17,587 bases of DNA from SAR202 cluster bacterium AD-804-J14_MRT_500m (GCA_009391275.1 VEXF01000031.1:1-17587), one strand, 5' to 3'. Shown: positions 1 to 8,018, numbered from the stretch's first letter. Made by a program: numbers and translations. Notes: generated by a model from the letters alone, not told the origin.

Positions 1-869
1 GCTGCCTGTTCTTTACCCGCAGTGAAGGCAGTTACCAATGGTTGACAACCCTCGGCCTGGACTGACACGAATTTGGGTTGAGGTCCATCTACCCACCCAA
101 GTTCTTGGAGCTCCTGGAATGCTTTCCACATACCAACAATTCCTGTACCCCCGCCAGTCGGGTATACGATCACGTCTGGAGTTGTCCAGCCCATATCACG
201 TGCTAATTCTATTGCCATGGTTTTTTTGCCTTCGGCACGATACGGCTCTCTGAGCGTAGATAAATCGAAGAGCCCTTCCTTGTTAGCTTTTTCTTGGGAA
301 GCTATTCCGGCATCTCCAATCATTCCATCGACTAAAGATAGTTTGCTTCCTAGAGCTAACGTCTCTTTCATGTTTGACTCTGGGGCATCTCTAGGCATGA
401 ACACTATCGACTCGAGGTTGCCTTTTGCCGCGTAAGCAGCTAATGCTCCGCCGGCATTACCAGCTGTAGGCATAGTTAATCTTGTCTGACCGACTTCTTT
501 AGCTTTTGATACGGCCGCAGATAGCCCACGAGCCTTAAAAGAACCAGTAGGGTTTAATCCTTCGTCTTTTATGTACAAATTCTTTAGGCCAATACGACGG
601 CCTAAGTTAGGTGCATTTAAGAGCGGAGTCCCACCTTCCCCCAAAGATAATATGTTCTGTTGTCTGAGTACGGGCATTAGTTCGAAAAACCGCCAGATAG
701 AATTTACGCGTCCGTTGAACATGGTAGGATCACCGGCCCGTTTGAGAGCAGGTAGATCGTATCGCGCAAATAGCACTTTTCCGCAGTTAGGACAAGTTCT
801 AATGGCTTGTTCGTGTGGATGCGTGCTACCACACCACGTGCATTCTAGATGGCTCAGGTAGCTTTTCAT
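1..869 (-). CDS. thrC: Threonine synthase, C-terminus cut by window edge
   Basis: PLP enzyme that converts O-phosphohomoserine to threonine, the last step of threonine synthesis, in the cytoplasm. I translated the minus strand from an ATG at 869-867; the frame stays open to base 1, giving about 289 residues of the usual 350-450. An N-terminal zinc-ribbon-like pair (C10-x2-C13 and C26-x2-C29) is typical of the long bacterial/archaeal ThrC type. The PLP lysine is K112 in NPTGSFKARG, the substrate/phosphate region is TAGNAG at 135-140, and the PLP-phosphate loop GGGTG is at 239-243. A good ribosome site, AAGGAG, lies 9 bases before the ATG. The gene is divergent from the aminotransferase at 995. 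A related PLP fold-type II enzyme is the only real alternative; the zinc ribbon plus GSFKARG favours ThrC. Confidence 0.9.
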   Translation of the reverse strand, partial: MKSYLSHLECTWCGSTHPHEQAIRTCPNCGKVLFARYDLPALKRAGDPTMFNGRVNSIWRFFELMPVLRQQNILSLGEGGTPLLNAPNLGRRIGLKNLYIKDEGLNPTGSFKARGLSAAVSKAKEVGQTRLTMPTAGNAGGALAAYAAKGNLESIVFMPRDAPESNMKETLALGSKLSLVDGMIGDAGIASQEKANKEGLFDLSTLREPYRAEGKKTMAIELARDMGWTTPDVIVYPTGGGTGIVGMWKAFQELQELGWVDGPQPKFVSVQAEGCQPLVTAFTAGKEQA

Positions 870-901
870 CTAGTTGAACTCCTTGTCGCCTCTATGGCGG
901 C

Positions 902-910
902 ATTGTATCA
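902..910 (-). promoter_or_regulatory. Putative extended -10 promoter for thrC
   Basis: On the minus strand the motif TG-A-TACAAT (extended -10, five of six matches to TATAAT) lies about 33 bases before the thrC ATG. No good -35 sits 16-18 bp further upstream, as extended -10 promoters allow. The 125-bp divergent spacer (870-994) also holds the 11-bp palindrome GCAAG-A-CTTGC at 921-931, overlapped by TTGC-GGT-GCAA at 928-938, which could be an operator. Assigned by eye only. Confidence 0.35.
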
Positions 911-994
911 TAGGCGTTAGGCAAGACTTGCGGTGCAAATCTAAAACGAAAAATGATTTGCTGACCGAAGATAGTTTGTAATGAGGGTATTCAC

Positions 995-2329
995 GTGTCA
1001 GTCATAGATGAAGAATATTTAAAGAGACACCCAAAATCTGCAGAACTCCACAGACAATCTGATGGGGCTTTCCCGGATGGAGTGACACACGACACACGAT
1101 ATGTTACGCCGTTCCCAGTTTTCATGGCAGAAGGAGCAGGCGCTCTAAAATGGGATGTCGATGGCAATGAATATGTGGATTATGTGAGTGGACATGGCGC
1201 ATTGATTTTAGGACATTCCCACCCTGCGGTTGTCGAAGCCGTGTCAGCCCAGATGGCCAAGGGCACACATCTAGGTGGTAACACGGAGGCGGAGTTGAGG
1301 TGGGCAAATGCCGTCAAGGCGCTTATGCCATCTGTAGAAAAAGTTCGGTTCAATAGCTCTGGGACCGAAGCCACTATGATGGCCATGAGACTAGCCAGGG
1401 CCTATACCGGAAAAAACAAAATCATTAAGTTCGCTGACCATTTTCATGGCTGGCATGATTACGCTAACGCTGGCTCTGATGGGGCCACAGGCGGTATTCC
1501 TACTTCTACTTGGGAAGCTATGATTGTCTTGACCCCAGGCGATGTGGGTGTGGTAGAAGAAACCTTAAAACGTGATCAAGATATAGCTGGATTGATAATG
1601 GAACCGACTGGTGCTCACATGGGTCAATATCCGTTGCATGTTCCAGAATTTCTAAACGAAATTAGGGAAGTTACACGACGCTACGGAGTATTGTTGATTT
1701 TTGATGAGGTTGTGACCGGATTTCGCCTTTCCACGGGCGGAGCCCAGCTCTTGCTTGGGGTCGAACCTGATCTGACAACTATGGCAAAAATCGTGGCCGG
1801 AGGACTCCCTGGAGGTGCAGTTGGGGGACGAGCAGATATTCTAGATATGATAGCGCACCGTGGTGATCCTGCTTGGGACAACAGTCGGCGCGTCGCCCAT
1901 CAAGGTACCTTTAATGCTAATCCGCTTTCAGCTACTGCCGGCGCAACTGTATTAGAAATGTTGGTTGGGGGGGATGTGAATAGACGGGCGGACGCGGCAT
2001 CTCTCCGTTTAAAAACAGGTCTTAATGAAGTTCTGACTAAGATGGAAGTTGCGGGCGTAGCCTATGGTAACGGGTCTCTAATTCATGTTGGATTCGGACT
2101 TGAATGCGATCCTGACGAGGTTTGGCGGTTGTCGTCGAAAGAAATTGGCCAATCCGCGAAGCCTGGTGCGCCGCAAAGTTTTAAACGAGCAATGCTAAAT
2201 GCTGGGGTAGATGTGATGGGAGGTCGAGGATTTATCGTTTCCTCGGTGCACACTGAAGCGCACGTCGATAGAACACTTAACTCTTTTGAAGAATGTCTAG
2301 CTAATCTTAGGAAAGATAATTTCGTGTAA
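995..2329 (+). CDS. Class III aminotransferase, glutamate-1-semialdehyde aminomutase-like
   Basis: PLP-dependent fold-type I enzyme of 444 residues, cytoplasmic. Seen: SSGTEA at 121-126 (PLP phosphate binding), HFHGWHD at 149-155, EPTGA at 203-207, the PLP-ring aspartate in DEVVTGFR at 237-244, and the Schiff-base lysine K265 in MAKIVAGGLPGGAVGG, which is the GSAM-type signature. Start is GTG at 995 with GAGGGT about 6 bases upstream; the ATG at 981 is in another frame. True HemL makes 5-aminolevulinate for heme, which would suit a neighbourhood rich in cytochromes. However, the region after HFHGWHD is shorter and differs from the classical HemL gating loop, so it may instead belong to the broad 'aspartate aminotransferase family' that acts on other amino substrates. 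I therefore give no gene symbol. Confidence 0.85.
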   Translation: MSVIDEEYLKRHPKSAELHRQSDGAFPDGVTHDTRYVTPFPVFMAEGAGALKWDVDGNEYVDYVSGHGALILGHSHPAVVEAVSAQMAKGTHLGGNTEAELRWANAVKALMPSVEKVRFNSSGTEATMMAMRLARAYTGKNKIIKFADHFHGWHDYANAGSDGATGGIPTSTWEAMIVLTPGDVGVVEETLKRDQDIAGLIMEPTGAHMGQYPLHVPEFLNEIREVTRRYGVLLIFDEVVTGFRLSTGGAQLLLGVEPDLTTMAKIVAGGLPGGAVGGRADILDMIAHRGDPAWDNSRRVAHQGTFNANPLSATAGATVLEMLVGGDVNRRADAASLRLKTGLNEVLTKMEVAGVAYGNGSLIHVGFGLECDPDEVWRLSSKEIGQSAKPGAPQSFKRAMLNAGVDVMGGRGFIVSSVHTEAHVDRTLNSFEECLANLRKDNFV

Positions 2330-2347
2330 AAGACTGGTTCGATCTAG

Positions 2348-2375
2348 TTGATATCCATTGGTGTTTTTATATAGC
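2348..2375 (+). promoter_or_regulatory. Weak putative promoter for the thioredoxin reductase-like gene
   Basis: In the 69-bp gap after the aminotransferase, TTGATA (2348-2353) and TATAGC (2370-2375) are 16 bp apart. This would place a transcription start about 17 bases before the TTG start codon at 2399. The -10 matches only four of six consensus bases, so the two plus-strand genes may equally be one transcript. Confidence 0.25.
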
Positions 2376-2398
2376 TGGGTTCGAAAGAGCGATTCAGA

Positions 2399-3328
2399 TT
2401 GCCTGACGACTATGACGTACTAATTATTGGAGCGGGATTAGCTGGCCTCACGGCCGGTATGTATGCTTCGAGACAAGGCTTGAAGACAGCCATAATGGAA
2501 CGAATGATCCCAGGCAATCAAATCATTAATGTAGATCTGGTTGTAGATTATCCGGGATTCGTTAATGGAATTTCTGGTGCTGAACTGGGATCGCTGGTAT
2601 ATGAACAGGCACAAGCCTGTGGAGCTGAATTCTTGATGGAGGAAGTTGTTTCTCTGTCTAGAGCCGGAACTGGGTTTGTGCTCAAATCGTTAGACGAAAC
2701 ATATCGTGCTAGAACGGTGATAATAGCAGCTGGTTCTTCGTTTAAAAAACTAGGCATAAATGGGGAAGAACAATTTTATAACATGGGATTATCACATTGT
2801 GCTTCTTGTGACGGTCCATTGTTTGAAGGCCAAACCGTTGGTGTGGTAGGAGGTGGGGATTCAGCAGTGACAGAGGCACTCATCCTATCTCAATTTGCCT
2901 CTAAGGTAATCGTGCTTCACTCCAACAGCACGCTCCATGCGATGAAAATAATACAAGATGTCGTTATTGCAGAGCCTAAAATATCAGTACTACATAATAT
3001 ATCAGTAGAAGAAATAATAGGAGACGAGCGAGTTACTGGCGTATCGGTACGTAGCACGGAGTCTCAATTGGTGGATCAAATTGACTTGGCAGGTTTATTT
3101 GTCTATGTAGGGTTGGAGCCCAATAGCGGTATAGTCGCTAATATAGTTGATTTGGACCCGGCAGGACATATACCAGTAAACATAAATATGGAAACTATGG
3201 TTTGCGGTTTATTTGCAGCCGGAGATATCAGGCAAAATGCTTCTGCACAGTTGATTAGTGCCGCAGGTGATGGTGCCACAGCGGCTATTTCGGCCTATCG
3301 TTATCTCTCTTCGATGGGTGAATTATGA
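2399..3328 (+). CDS. Thioredoxin reductase-like FAD/NAD(P) disulfide oxidoreductase
   Basis: Flavoprotein of 309 residues, the usual length for low-molecular-weight thioredoxin reductase, which reduces thioredoxin with NADPH in the cytoplasm. Order of elements: FAD-binding GAGLAG at 11-16; redox pair C134-A-S-C137 followed by DG; nucleotide-binding GVVGGGDSA at 148-156; FAD-binding FAAGDIR near the C-terminus. Start is TTG at 2399, with only a weak GAAAGAG ribosome site; no better in-frame start was seen. The oddity is at 174-180. E. coli TrxR has HRRDGFR, whose arginines bind the NADPH 2'-phosphate; here it reads HSNSTLH, with none of those arginines. The enzyme may therefore use NADH, another donor or another partner. 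It converges with the TlpA-like gene, 31 bp away. Confidence 0.85.
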   Translation: MPDDYDVLIIGAGLAGLTAGMYASRQGLKTAIMERMIPGNQIINVDLVVDYPGFVNGISGAELGSLVYEQAQACGAEFLMEEVVSLSRAGTGFVLKSLDETYRARTVIIAAGSSFKKLGINGEEQFYNMGLSHCASCDGPLFEGQTVGVVGGGDSAVTEALILSQFASKVIVLHSNSTLHAMKIIQDVVIAEPKISVLHNISVEEIIGDERVTGVSVRSTESQLVDQIDLAGLFVYVGLEPNSGIVANIVDLDPAGHIPVNINMETMVCGLFAAGDIRQNASAQLISAAGDGATAAISAYRYLSSMGEL

Positions 3329-3359
3329 TTCTCATGGTCGCTAGTTAGATTCATAGATC

Positions 3360-3926
3360 TTATTTATAATCGGGGCCGAGCAATTCATCGAGAACGGACC
3401 GTAGTGTGCCCGCATCCATTGGGCCGATGTATTTTTTTACGAGAGCACCTGAGGGGTCTATAAAAAACTTCTCAGGGATCCCCTTTACTCCATATTCGAT
3501 TGCTATCTGTCCATTGAGATCTACGATCACTGGATAAGGTATGTCCAATTCTCTCACGAATTTCTTAACCGCATCGGAATCATCCCATATGGCTATCCCA
3601 ACGAAATCTACTGGCATAGATTTATATTCTTGATACACTTGGGATAAGAGTGGAGCTTCAGCTTTACATGGGGGACACCAAGAACTCCAAAAATCAATCA
3701 TCAAAAATCTTCCAGATTCTAGAGGCAGTGTGAGTTCGTTGCCATTTATAAATCGAGCTTGGATCGATGGGACAGCGGTATTTTCTACTGAGATTTCGTC
3801 TAAGTTTGGATTAATTATTAGTCCAACCGACCCTATGTCAGGTTTAACCAATCCCCATGCTAGAAGTGCGAATAATGCTATTATGGGAACTGACGCCAGC
3901 AATAAAGTCCAACCACGTCGGTTCAA
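3360..3926 (-). CDS. TlpA/ResA/CcmG-like membrane-anchored thiol-disulfide oxidoreductase
   Basis: A 188-residue protein with an N-terminal signal anchor (hydrophobic stretch about 7-26) and a thioredoxin-fold domain facing the outside. Active site is C84-P-P-C87 within FWSSWCPPCKAEAPLL, and the cis-proline is in KGIPEKFFID. Proteins of this family (CcmG, ResA) reduce the apocytochrome CXXCH cysteines before heme attachment, consistent with its place at the end of the ccm-type block. Start is TTG at 3926, with GAAGGA 5 bases upstream; that ribosome site overlaps the end of the preceding gene (stop at 3929-3931), suggesting translational coupling. CcmG, ResA or a general TlpA role cannot be separated from sequence alone. 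Confidence 0.88.
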   Translation of the reverse strand: MNRRGWTLLLASVPIIALFALLAWGLVKPDIGSVGLIINPNLDEISVENTAVPSIQARFINGNELTLPLESGRFLMIDFWSSWCPPCKAEAPLLSQVYQEYKSMPVDFVGIAIWDDSDAVKKFVRELDIPYPVIVDLNGQIAIEYGVKGIPEKFFIDPSGALVKKYIGPMDAGTLRSVLDELLGPDYK

Positions 3927-3928
3927 TT

Positions 3929-5029
3929 TTATCCTTCGTCTAACTGGTCTTGAGTAGTTTGGCCTGACTCAGAATATAGCGAAACGCTCTTATGGATCGG
4001 AACATTTCGTCGAACAACTGCAGTATAGAGCAGAAGTATTATAAGACCCGCACCTAGCGCTGCTGGAATTCCCACAGTAAGTCCTGTACCTCGGGTGATA
4101 CTCTTAGAAAACCTGTCCCAAAACGAGAGTTGTGGGAGGTCGGAAAGATATATCTCCAGTTCGTTACCACTAAGTATCTCCCGAGTTTCCCATGCCTTGT
4201 AGGTGATATCGCCAATAGTGGTAGATTCCGCGACTTCTAACGTGGATCTTGATACGTTTCCAATATCAGGTGGAACCAGCAATCGGAAAACTTCTACATC
4301 TTGGAGAAATCGCTTAGAAACGTCTGTTTGGCTATCTTCATAAGGGAACAAGTACGAAAACACTATTTGGTGGGAACCCGGCCTTATGGGTGATGTCAGT
4401 CCAAAGCCCGTACCGACATCGATAATCTCGCCACCTCTAAGATCAGATTGTACATTTAGTCCATGTGCGCCAAAAGGTATGGAGAACCGCAGAAATTGCA
4501 TGTTGCCAGGTTGGTCTAACGATGGTTTGAATGTTTTGTTGTGCGGGTTTTCGATCAAGGCAATTTCCAATGCTGACAGAATGCCCGATTCTGGATCTGC
4601 GTTTTGAAGTAACCAAATATGTGATCGATGAGTGATTAATGATAGTTCACTGGAAGCGGCGAACACTGTTAGGAATAAAGGTTGGCGTGCGTCCTCTTCC
4701 GTAAATTCTAATGAATAATCTATTCCGTCGAATTCACAGGATAAGAGATAGCGGCCAGATCCTAAAAATGGCACTTGGTGGAAATTGAATTTCCCATCCC
4801 GATCTGTTGTAGCATCGATTGTTTCCAGCCCATTTTCAGGTGTGAGTAAATGCAGAGTAATAACATGACCTTCAGGAACATCTTCATCAGGGGTTTCGTT
4901 AATCATCCTGCCTTCAACAGAAAAGGCTTCCTGTCCATTTACCCTAGGCCCAGCAAGCCATACGGTTGTCAGCAGAGTTATTCCCCAGACCAATGGAAAA
5001 AGTCTTTTTATGAAAAGCGTGTATATCAT
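3929..5029 (-). CDS. Unrecognised exported protein, one C-terminal membrane anchor
   Basis: A 366-residue protein I do not recognise as a named family. Seen: a positively charged, hydrophobic N-terminus (about 1-28) fitting a signal peptide or anchor; a region at about 36-115 that looks like a carboxypeptidase-regulatory-like beta-sandwich (VEGRMIN start, TTDRDGKFNFHQVP core); a beta-rich middle part to about 300; a single strong membrane helix at about 318-338; then a short cytoplasmic tail. It contains no CXXC or CXXCH motif. Its position between the ccmI-like gene and the TlpA-like gene, 2 bp from the latter, suggests a part in cytochrome assembly or envelope redox homeostasis, which is inference. 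ATG start at 5029, with no clear ribosome site. Confidence 0.75.
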   Translation of the reverse strand: MIYTLFIKRLFPLVWGITLLTTVWLAGPRVNGQEAFSVEGRMINETPDEDVPEGHVITLHLLTPENGLETIDATTDRDGKFNFHQVPFLGSGRYLLSCEFDGIDYSLEFTEEDARQPLFLTVFAASSELSLITHRSHIWLLQNADPESGILSALEIALIENPHNKTFKPSLDQPGNMQFLRFSIPFGAHGLNVQSDLRGGEIIDVGTGFGLTSPIRPGSHQIVFSYLFPYEDSQTDVSKRFLQDVEVFRLLVPPDIGNVSRSTLEVAESTTIGDITYKAWETREILSGNELEIYLSDLPQLSFWDRFSKSITRGTGLTVGIPAALGAGLIILLLYTAVVRRNVPIHKSVSLYSESGQTTQDQLDEG

Positions 5030-5123
5030 TATTCGCTAAGGGTGTTCGATTTATGGTTGACTCAATAACTTTATCTTATGGGTCCTTACTTGTTGATGAT
5101 AGTTTTTGGATTTAGCGGTTGCT

Positions 5124-5420
5124 CTATAAAGAGTCATATTGAGATCTGTTTGGTGCGTTTGGATCCTCGTTTCTGAGTGCACTTGCGGCGAGGAATCTTA
5201 ATTGGAGCAGTCTTTCTGAATATTCCTTGTCTGAAATAGCTCCGATGTCCCAGTCTGCTTTGAGCTGTCTAATGTCTTGGAATATAAATTTGCTAGGATT
5301 AATAGCGTCGGGGATTTTAAATTCGCTACGTGATTTACGACTTTGAGGCAAATGGAACAATGGGTACGAAATTACTACAATGCAAAATATGGTTAATATG
5401 AGGGACAAGGTGAATGCCAT
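5124..5420 (-). CDS. Short CcmI-like protein
   Basis: Small membrane protein of 98 residues with one N-terminal helix (about 3-22). It is followed by a charged soluble part with QDIRQLKADWDIGAISDKEY and LLQLR, resembling the region after the first helices of CcmI/CycH, which delivers apocytochrome to the heme ligation complex. It lacks the TPR domain of full CcmI. I chose the ATG at 5420 rather than the ATG six codons upstream (5438), because AGGAG lies 8 bases before the 5420 start and inside the six-codon extension. It lies 73 bp downstream of ccmF. The CcmI assignment rests on this short segment and on the context. Confidence 0.7.
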   Translation of the reverse strand: MAFTLSLILTIFCIVVISYPLFHLPQSRKSRSEFKIPDAINPSKFIFQDIRQLKADWDIGAISDKEYSERLLQLRFLAASALRNEDPNAPNRSQYDSL

Positions 5421-5457
5421 GGTTAGCTCCTGATGCACATGATCATTTCATTGTGGT

Positions 5458-5486
5458 GAAATAGCTGCCATATTAAAGTCTGTCAA
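5458..5486 (-). promoter_or_regulatory. Putative promoter between ccmF and the ccmI-like gene
   Basis: On the minus strand a perfect -35 TTGACA (5481-5486) is followed after 17 bp by TATTTC (5458-5463), a poor -10 with three of six matches. It begins 8 bp downstream of the ccmF stop. A small hairpin, ATTTCA-6 nt-TGAAAT at 5445-5462, overlaps the -10. Transcription may equally run through from ccmF. Confidence 0.25.
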
Positions 5487-5493
5487 GGATCTT

Positions 5494-7464
5494 TCAAGGC
5501 TTTAGGGAAGTATTTGAACGATCGAACCAGTTGAGGTTTTCAGGCCAAAGGACTATCACCGTCCCAATTAACATAATCGGGCCGGCAATCCATATCCACC
5601 ACACCATTGGATTAATAAATATCCGGAATCCGACACTGGTTTGGCCTTCTCGTGATTCGCTAGGAACGATATATAAATCTTCTACTGGAGTGGATCTGAT
5701 CCCTGCACGAGTAGCATACATGTTGAAATCCGGATAATACGTCCGCTCTGCTTCTAATGTAGTCAGAACTTCACTTCCTTTAAAAACGTTAATCATATAG
5801 TAGGATTCGGTCCGGTCAGGTCTTGGTATAGTGGTAAATCCTGAGTATTGGATACGATAGCCCCTTACCACCACTTCTTCACCAGGTTCAAGAAGAATAT
5901 CTTTTTGAACGTTAAAGAAAGATGATCCAACAATTCCCATTCCTAAAACCACGACTGCTAAATGAACTACATATCCGCCGTATCTTGGCCTATTGGAAGC
6001 TATCAATGTCATGAATGATTGAACTACTCCATTTCCCCGCCTGTGTCGTGATCTAGTTCCTCGAATCCATTCCATCGCGATTCCAGTTGCTACCATTGCA
6101 AATAACCCAAACGCTATCAAAGCGAATGGATTTTGAATTTGAAATATTATCAGGGTCACGATTACGAGCAATGCAAGGAATAGCGGGACCAACAGATTCT
6201 TGCGTAGGTTTCCCCAAGAGGCCTGCCGCCATGGCAACATTGGCCCAACTCCCATCAAAAAAACAAGAGCCAACATTAGTGGACCGTTCACTTGGTTATA
6301 AAATTGTTGTCCCACTGTAATAGTAAATCCTGTAAATAGTTCAGAAATGAGAGGATAGACTACCCCCCAAAGCGTTATAAAAGCTATCGCCAATAATAAA
6401 AGGTTGTTAGCTAGAAAGGCCCCTTCCCTAGAAAAACTTGACTCCAACGACCTTGTGCTTCGTAGTTTGTTAAATCTCCAGAAAAAAATCACAAAAGGCA
6501 CCACAACGCCGACAATCATGAATGTAAGAAATACCCATCCTAATGTAGATGAGGCAAATGAATGAACCGATGGAACTGGACCTCCTCTGTTGATGAACAT
6601 GCCGAATAAAGATAATCCGAAAGTTATATTGATTAGTGCAAGATTCCACATTCTGAACATACCTTGACGCTTTTGCACCATGATTGAGTGTATGAATGCG
6701 GTTAAGCCTAACCACGGCATCAAGCCGGAATTCTCTACTGGATCCCATGCCCAATAACCACCCCATCCTAGGATTGTATATGCCCACCATGCCCCAAGTA
6801 ACAATCCAGTACCTAAGACCGCCCAGGCTAAGATTCCCCATACTCTGGCTACATCTACCCAGTCGTCTTCGACTCGATTGGAGATCAAAGCGCCCAGTGC
6901 AAATGCAAAAGGAACGCTGACTAAAACTAACCCAGTCATCAAAATCGGAGGATGCGCAAACATACCAGGGTGTAGCAGTAGTGGGTTTATTCCCTGTCCG
7001 TCAAATGGTATCGTGTCTAGCCTAGCAAAAGGGTTTGCTAGGAACGCCATGACGGACAGGAAAAATACCATTATTAACATCAGTACCGCGTTCGTGTAAG
7101 GCAAGCTGATCCTGAATTTCATAGGAGAAAATCGCACGGCAATAGCAGAGATTACAGACAACACCGTCGCGATGAACAACAAAGATCCTTCGTTCCCAGC
7201 ATATATGGCAACCCAGGTATATACCCTAGGGGTTGCTAGACTACTATGAGCCTCCACGTATTTTAAGCTGAAATCGTGATCTAAAAATGAAGCGATTAGG
7301 CATAACATTGAGATCATCAGGGCCATCATTACCAAGTAGGTTGCATACTTGGCGCTATCAATAACCTCACTTCGTCCTTTGATGGCTCCTAAAAGTGACG
7401 CCAGAACGCTATACCCAGATAGGACTAGGCCTATTAGCATGCTTGTTAGCCCAAGTTCAGCCAA
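5494..7464 (-). CDS. ccmF: Cytochrome c heme lyase subunit CcmF
   Basis: Integral membrane protein of 656 residues, the normal CcmF length. It attaches heme, delivered by CcmE, to apocytochrome c in System I maturation. Seen: many membrane helices along the whole chain; the tryptophan-rich WWD heme-handling motif at about 234-251 (WGGYWAWDPVENSGLMPWL); the LLLHPGMFAHPP segment with H165 and H171; and H301 and H501 in the places of the two conserved periplasmic heme-ligand histidines. A C-terminal extracytoplasmic beta domain (about 520-620) and a last helix follow. Start is TTG at 7464, with an AAGAAGG ribosome site about 9-10 bases upstream. It lies 80 bp downstream of ccmH; that gap holds the palindrome GTATAA-C-TTATAC at 7499-7511. 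Confidence 0.95.
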   Translation of the reverse strand: MAELGLTSMLIGLVLSGYSVLASLLGAIKGRSEVIDSAKYATYLVMMALMISMLCLIASFLDHDFSLKYVEAHSSLATPRVYTWVAIYAGNEGSLLFIATVLSVISAIAVRFSPMKFRISLPYTNAVLMLIMVFFLSVMAFLANPFARLDTIPFDGQGINPLLLHPGMFAHPPILMTGLVLVSVPFAFALGALISNRVEDDWVDVARVWGILAWAVLGTGLLLGAWWAYTILGWGGYWAWDPVENSGLMPWLGLTAFIHSIMVQKRQGMFRMWNLALINITFGLSLFGMFINRGGPVPSVHSFASSTLGWVFLTFMIVGVVVPFVIFFWRFNKLRSTRSLESSFSREGAFLANNLLLLAIAFITLWGVVYPLISELFTGFTITVGQQFYNQVNGPLMLALVFLMGVGPMLPWRQASWGNLRKNLLVPLFLALLVIVTLIIFQIQNPFALIAFGLFAMVATGIAMEWIRGTRSRHRRGNGVVQSFMTLIASNRPRYGGYVVHLAVVVLGMGIVGSSFFNVQKDILLEPGEEVVVRGYRIQYSGFTTIPRPDRTESYYMINVFKGSEVLTTLEAERTYYPDFNMYATRAGIRSTPVEDLYIVPSESREGQTSVGFRIFINPMVWWIWIAGPIMLIGTVIVLWPENLNWFDRSNTSLKP

Positions 7465-7544
7465 CCGTAGATGCCTTCTTCCGTTCGTCTAATTTAGGGT
7501 ATAACTTATACATGATTGATATGTCTGTTGGGGAATGGGGTATC

Positions 7545-8018
7545 TCAATCATCTCGTAATGTGCAATCTACTTGACCTAGATATTTTTGTAAGTCTGGCC
7601 CGTATGCTACGGGGGCTTCTTGCCCCGTTTTTTTCCTTGCCATCGCCTTGAGAATCAATAACAAAGCAGTTATCGCCATTAACAGCCCTACCACAGGTGC
7701 GAACCATATAGCTGAGTTAGCACCTGTTTTAGGAGGAGAGGAGAGTACCGATGGCCCATATCTTTCATCTGCGGAGAAATAGTCGAGGATCTGTTGTTTG
7801 CTCCGTCCTTCGGCAAGTTTCTTGCGGACTAAGTTGCGCATGTCTTGAGCCAGCGGCACCTGTGCCTGATCTATGGTTTCAGCTGGACAGACCGGGCAAA
7901 CCAACAGTTTGTCAATGTTTTGGGCTTGCTCTTCCATCGTCATGCTCTTGGTCGATCCACAGGCAGATAACGAGATACATATGCCAAGTGCCACAACGAT
8001 TAAACTTATTCTAGCCAT
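7545..8018 (-). CDS. ccmH: CcmH/CycL-type cytochrome c maturation lipoprotein
   Basis: Membrane-bound thiol protein of 157 residues that works with CcmF to keep or make the apocytochrome cysteines reduced for heme attachment. N-terminal signal with a lipobox ending LSAC (C20), so probably a lipoprotein. The redox motif is C41-P-V-C44 in LLVCPVCPAETIDQA. Family members usually read LRCxxC; here a valine replaces the arginine just before the first cysteine. The following helical-bundle part (PLAQDMRNLVRKKLAEGRS) and ILDYF...RYGPSVL are typical of the family. A membrane helix at about 105-123 and a charged tail follow. ATG start at 8018. First gene of the maturation block, behind a 341-bp spacer. 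Confidence 0.9.
   Translation of the reverse strand: MARISLIVVALGICISLSACGSTKSMTMEEQAQNIDKLLVCPVCPAETIDQAQVPLAQDMRNLVRKKLAEGRSKQQILDYFSADERYGPSVLSSPPKTGANSAIWFAPVVGLLMAITALLLILKAMARKKTGQEAPVAYGPDLQKYLGQVDCTLRDD

Noticed and set aside
571..861. 96-codon plus-strand frame
   Set aside because: It is the antisense shadow of thrC, which carries clear PLP-enzyme motifs on the minus strand.
3329..3359. Possible bidirectional terminator between convergent genes
   Set aside because: No stem-loop or T-run can be drawn in these 31 bases.
5421..5438. Six-codon longer start of the ccmI-like gene
   Set aside because: The AGGAG ribosome site for the inner ATG falls inside this stretch.
5445..5462. Hairpin ATTTCA...TGAAAT as a ccmF terminator
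   Set aside because: The 6-bp stem is AT-rich and weak, with no following U-run on the transcribed strand.
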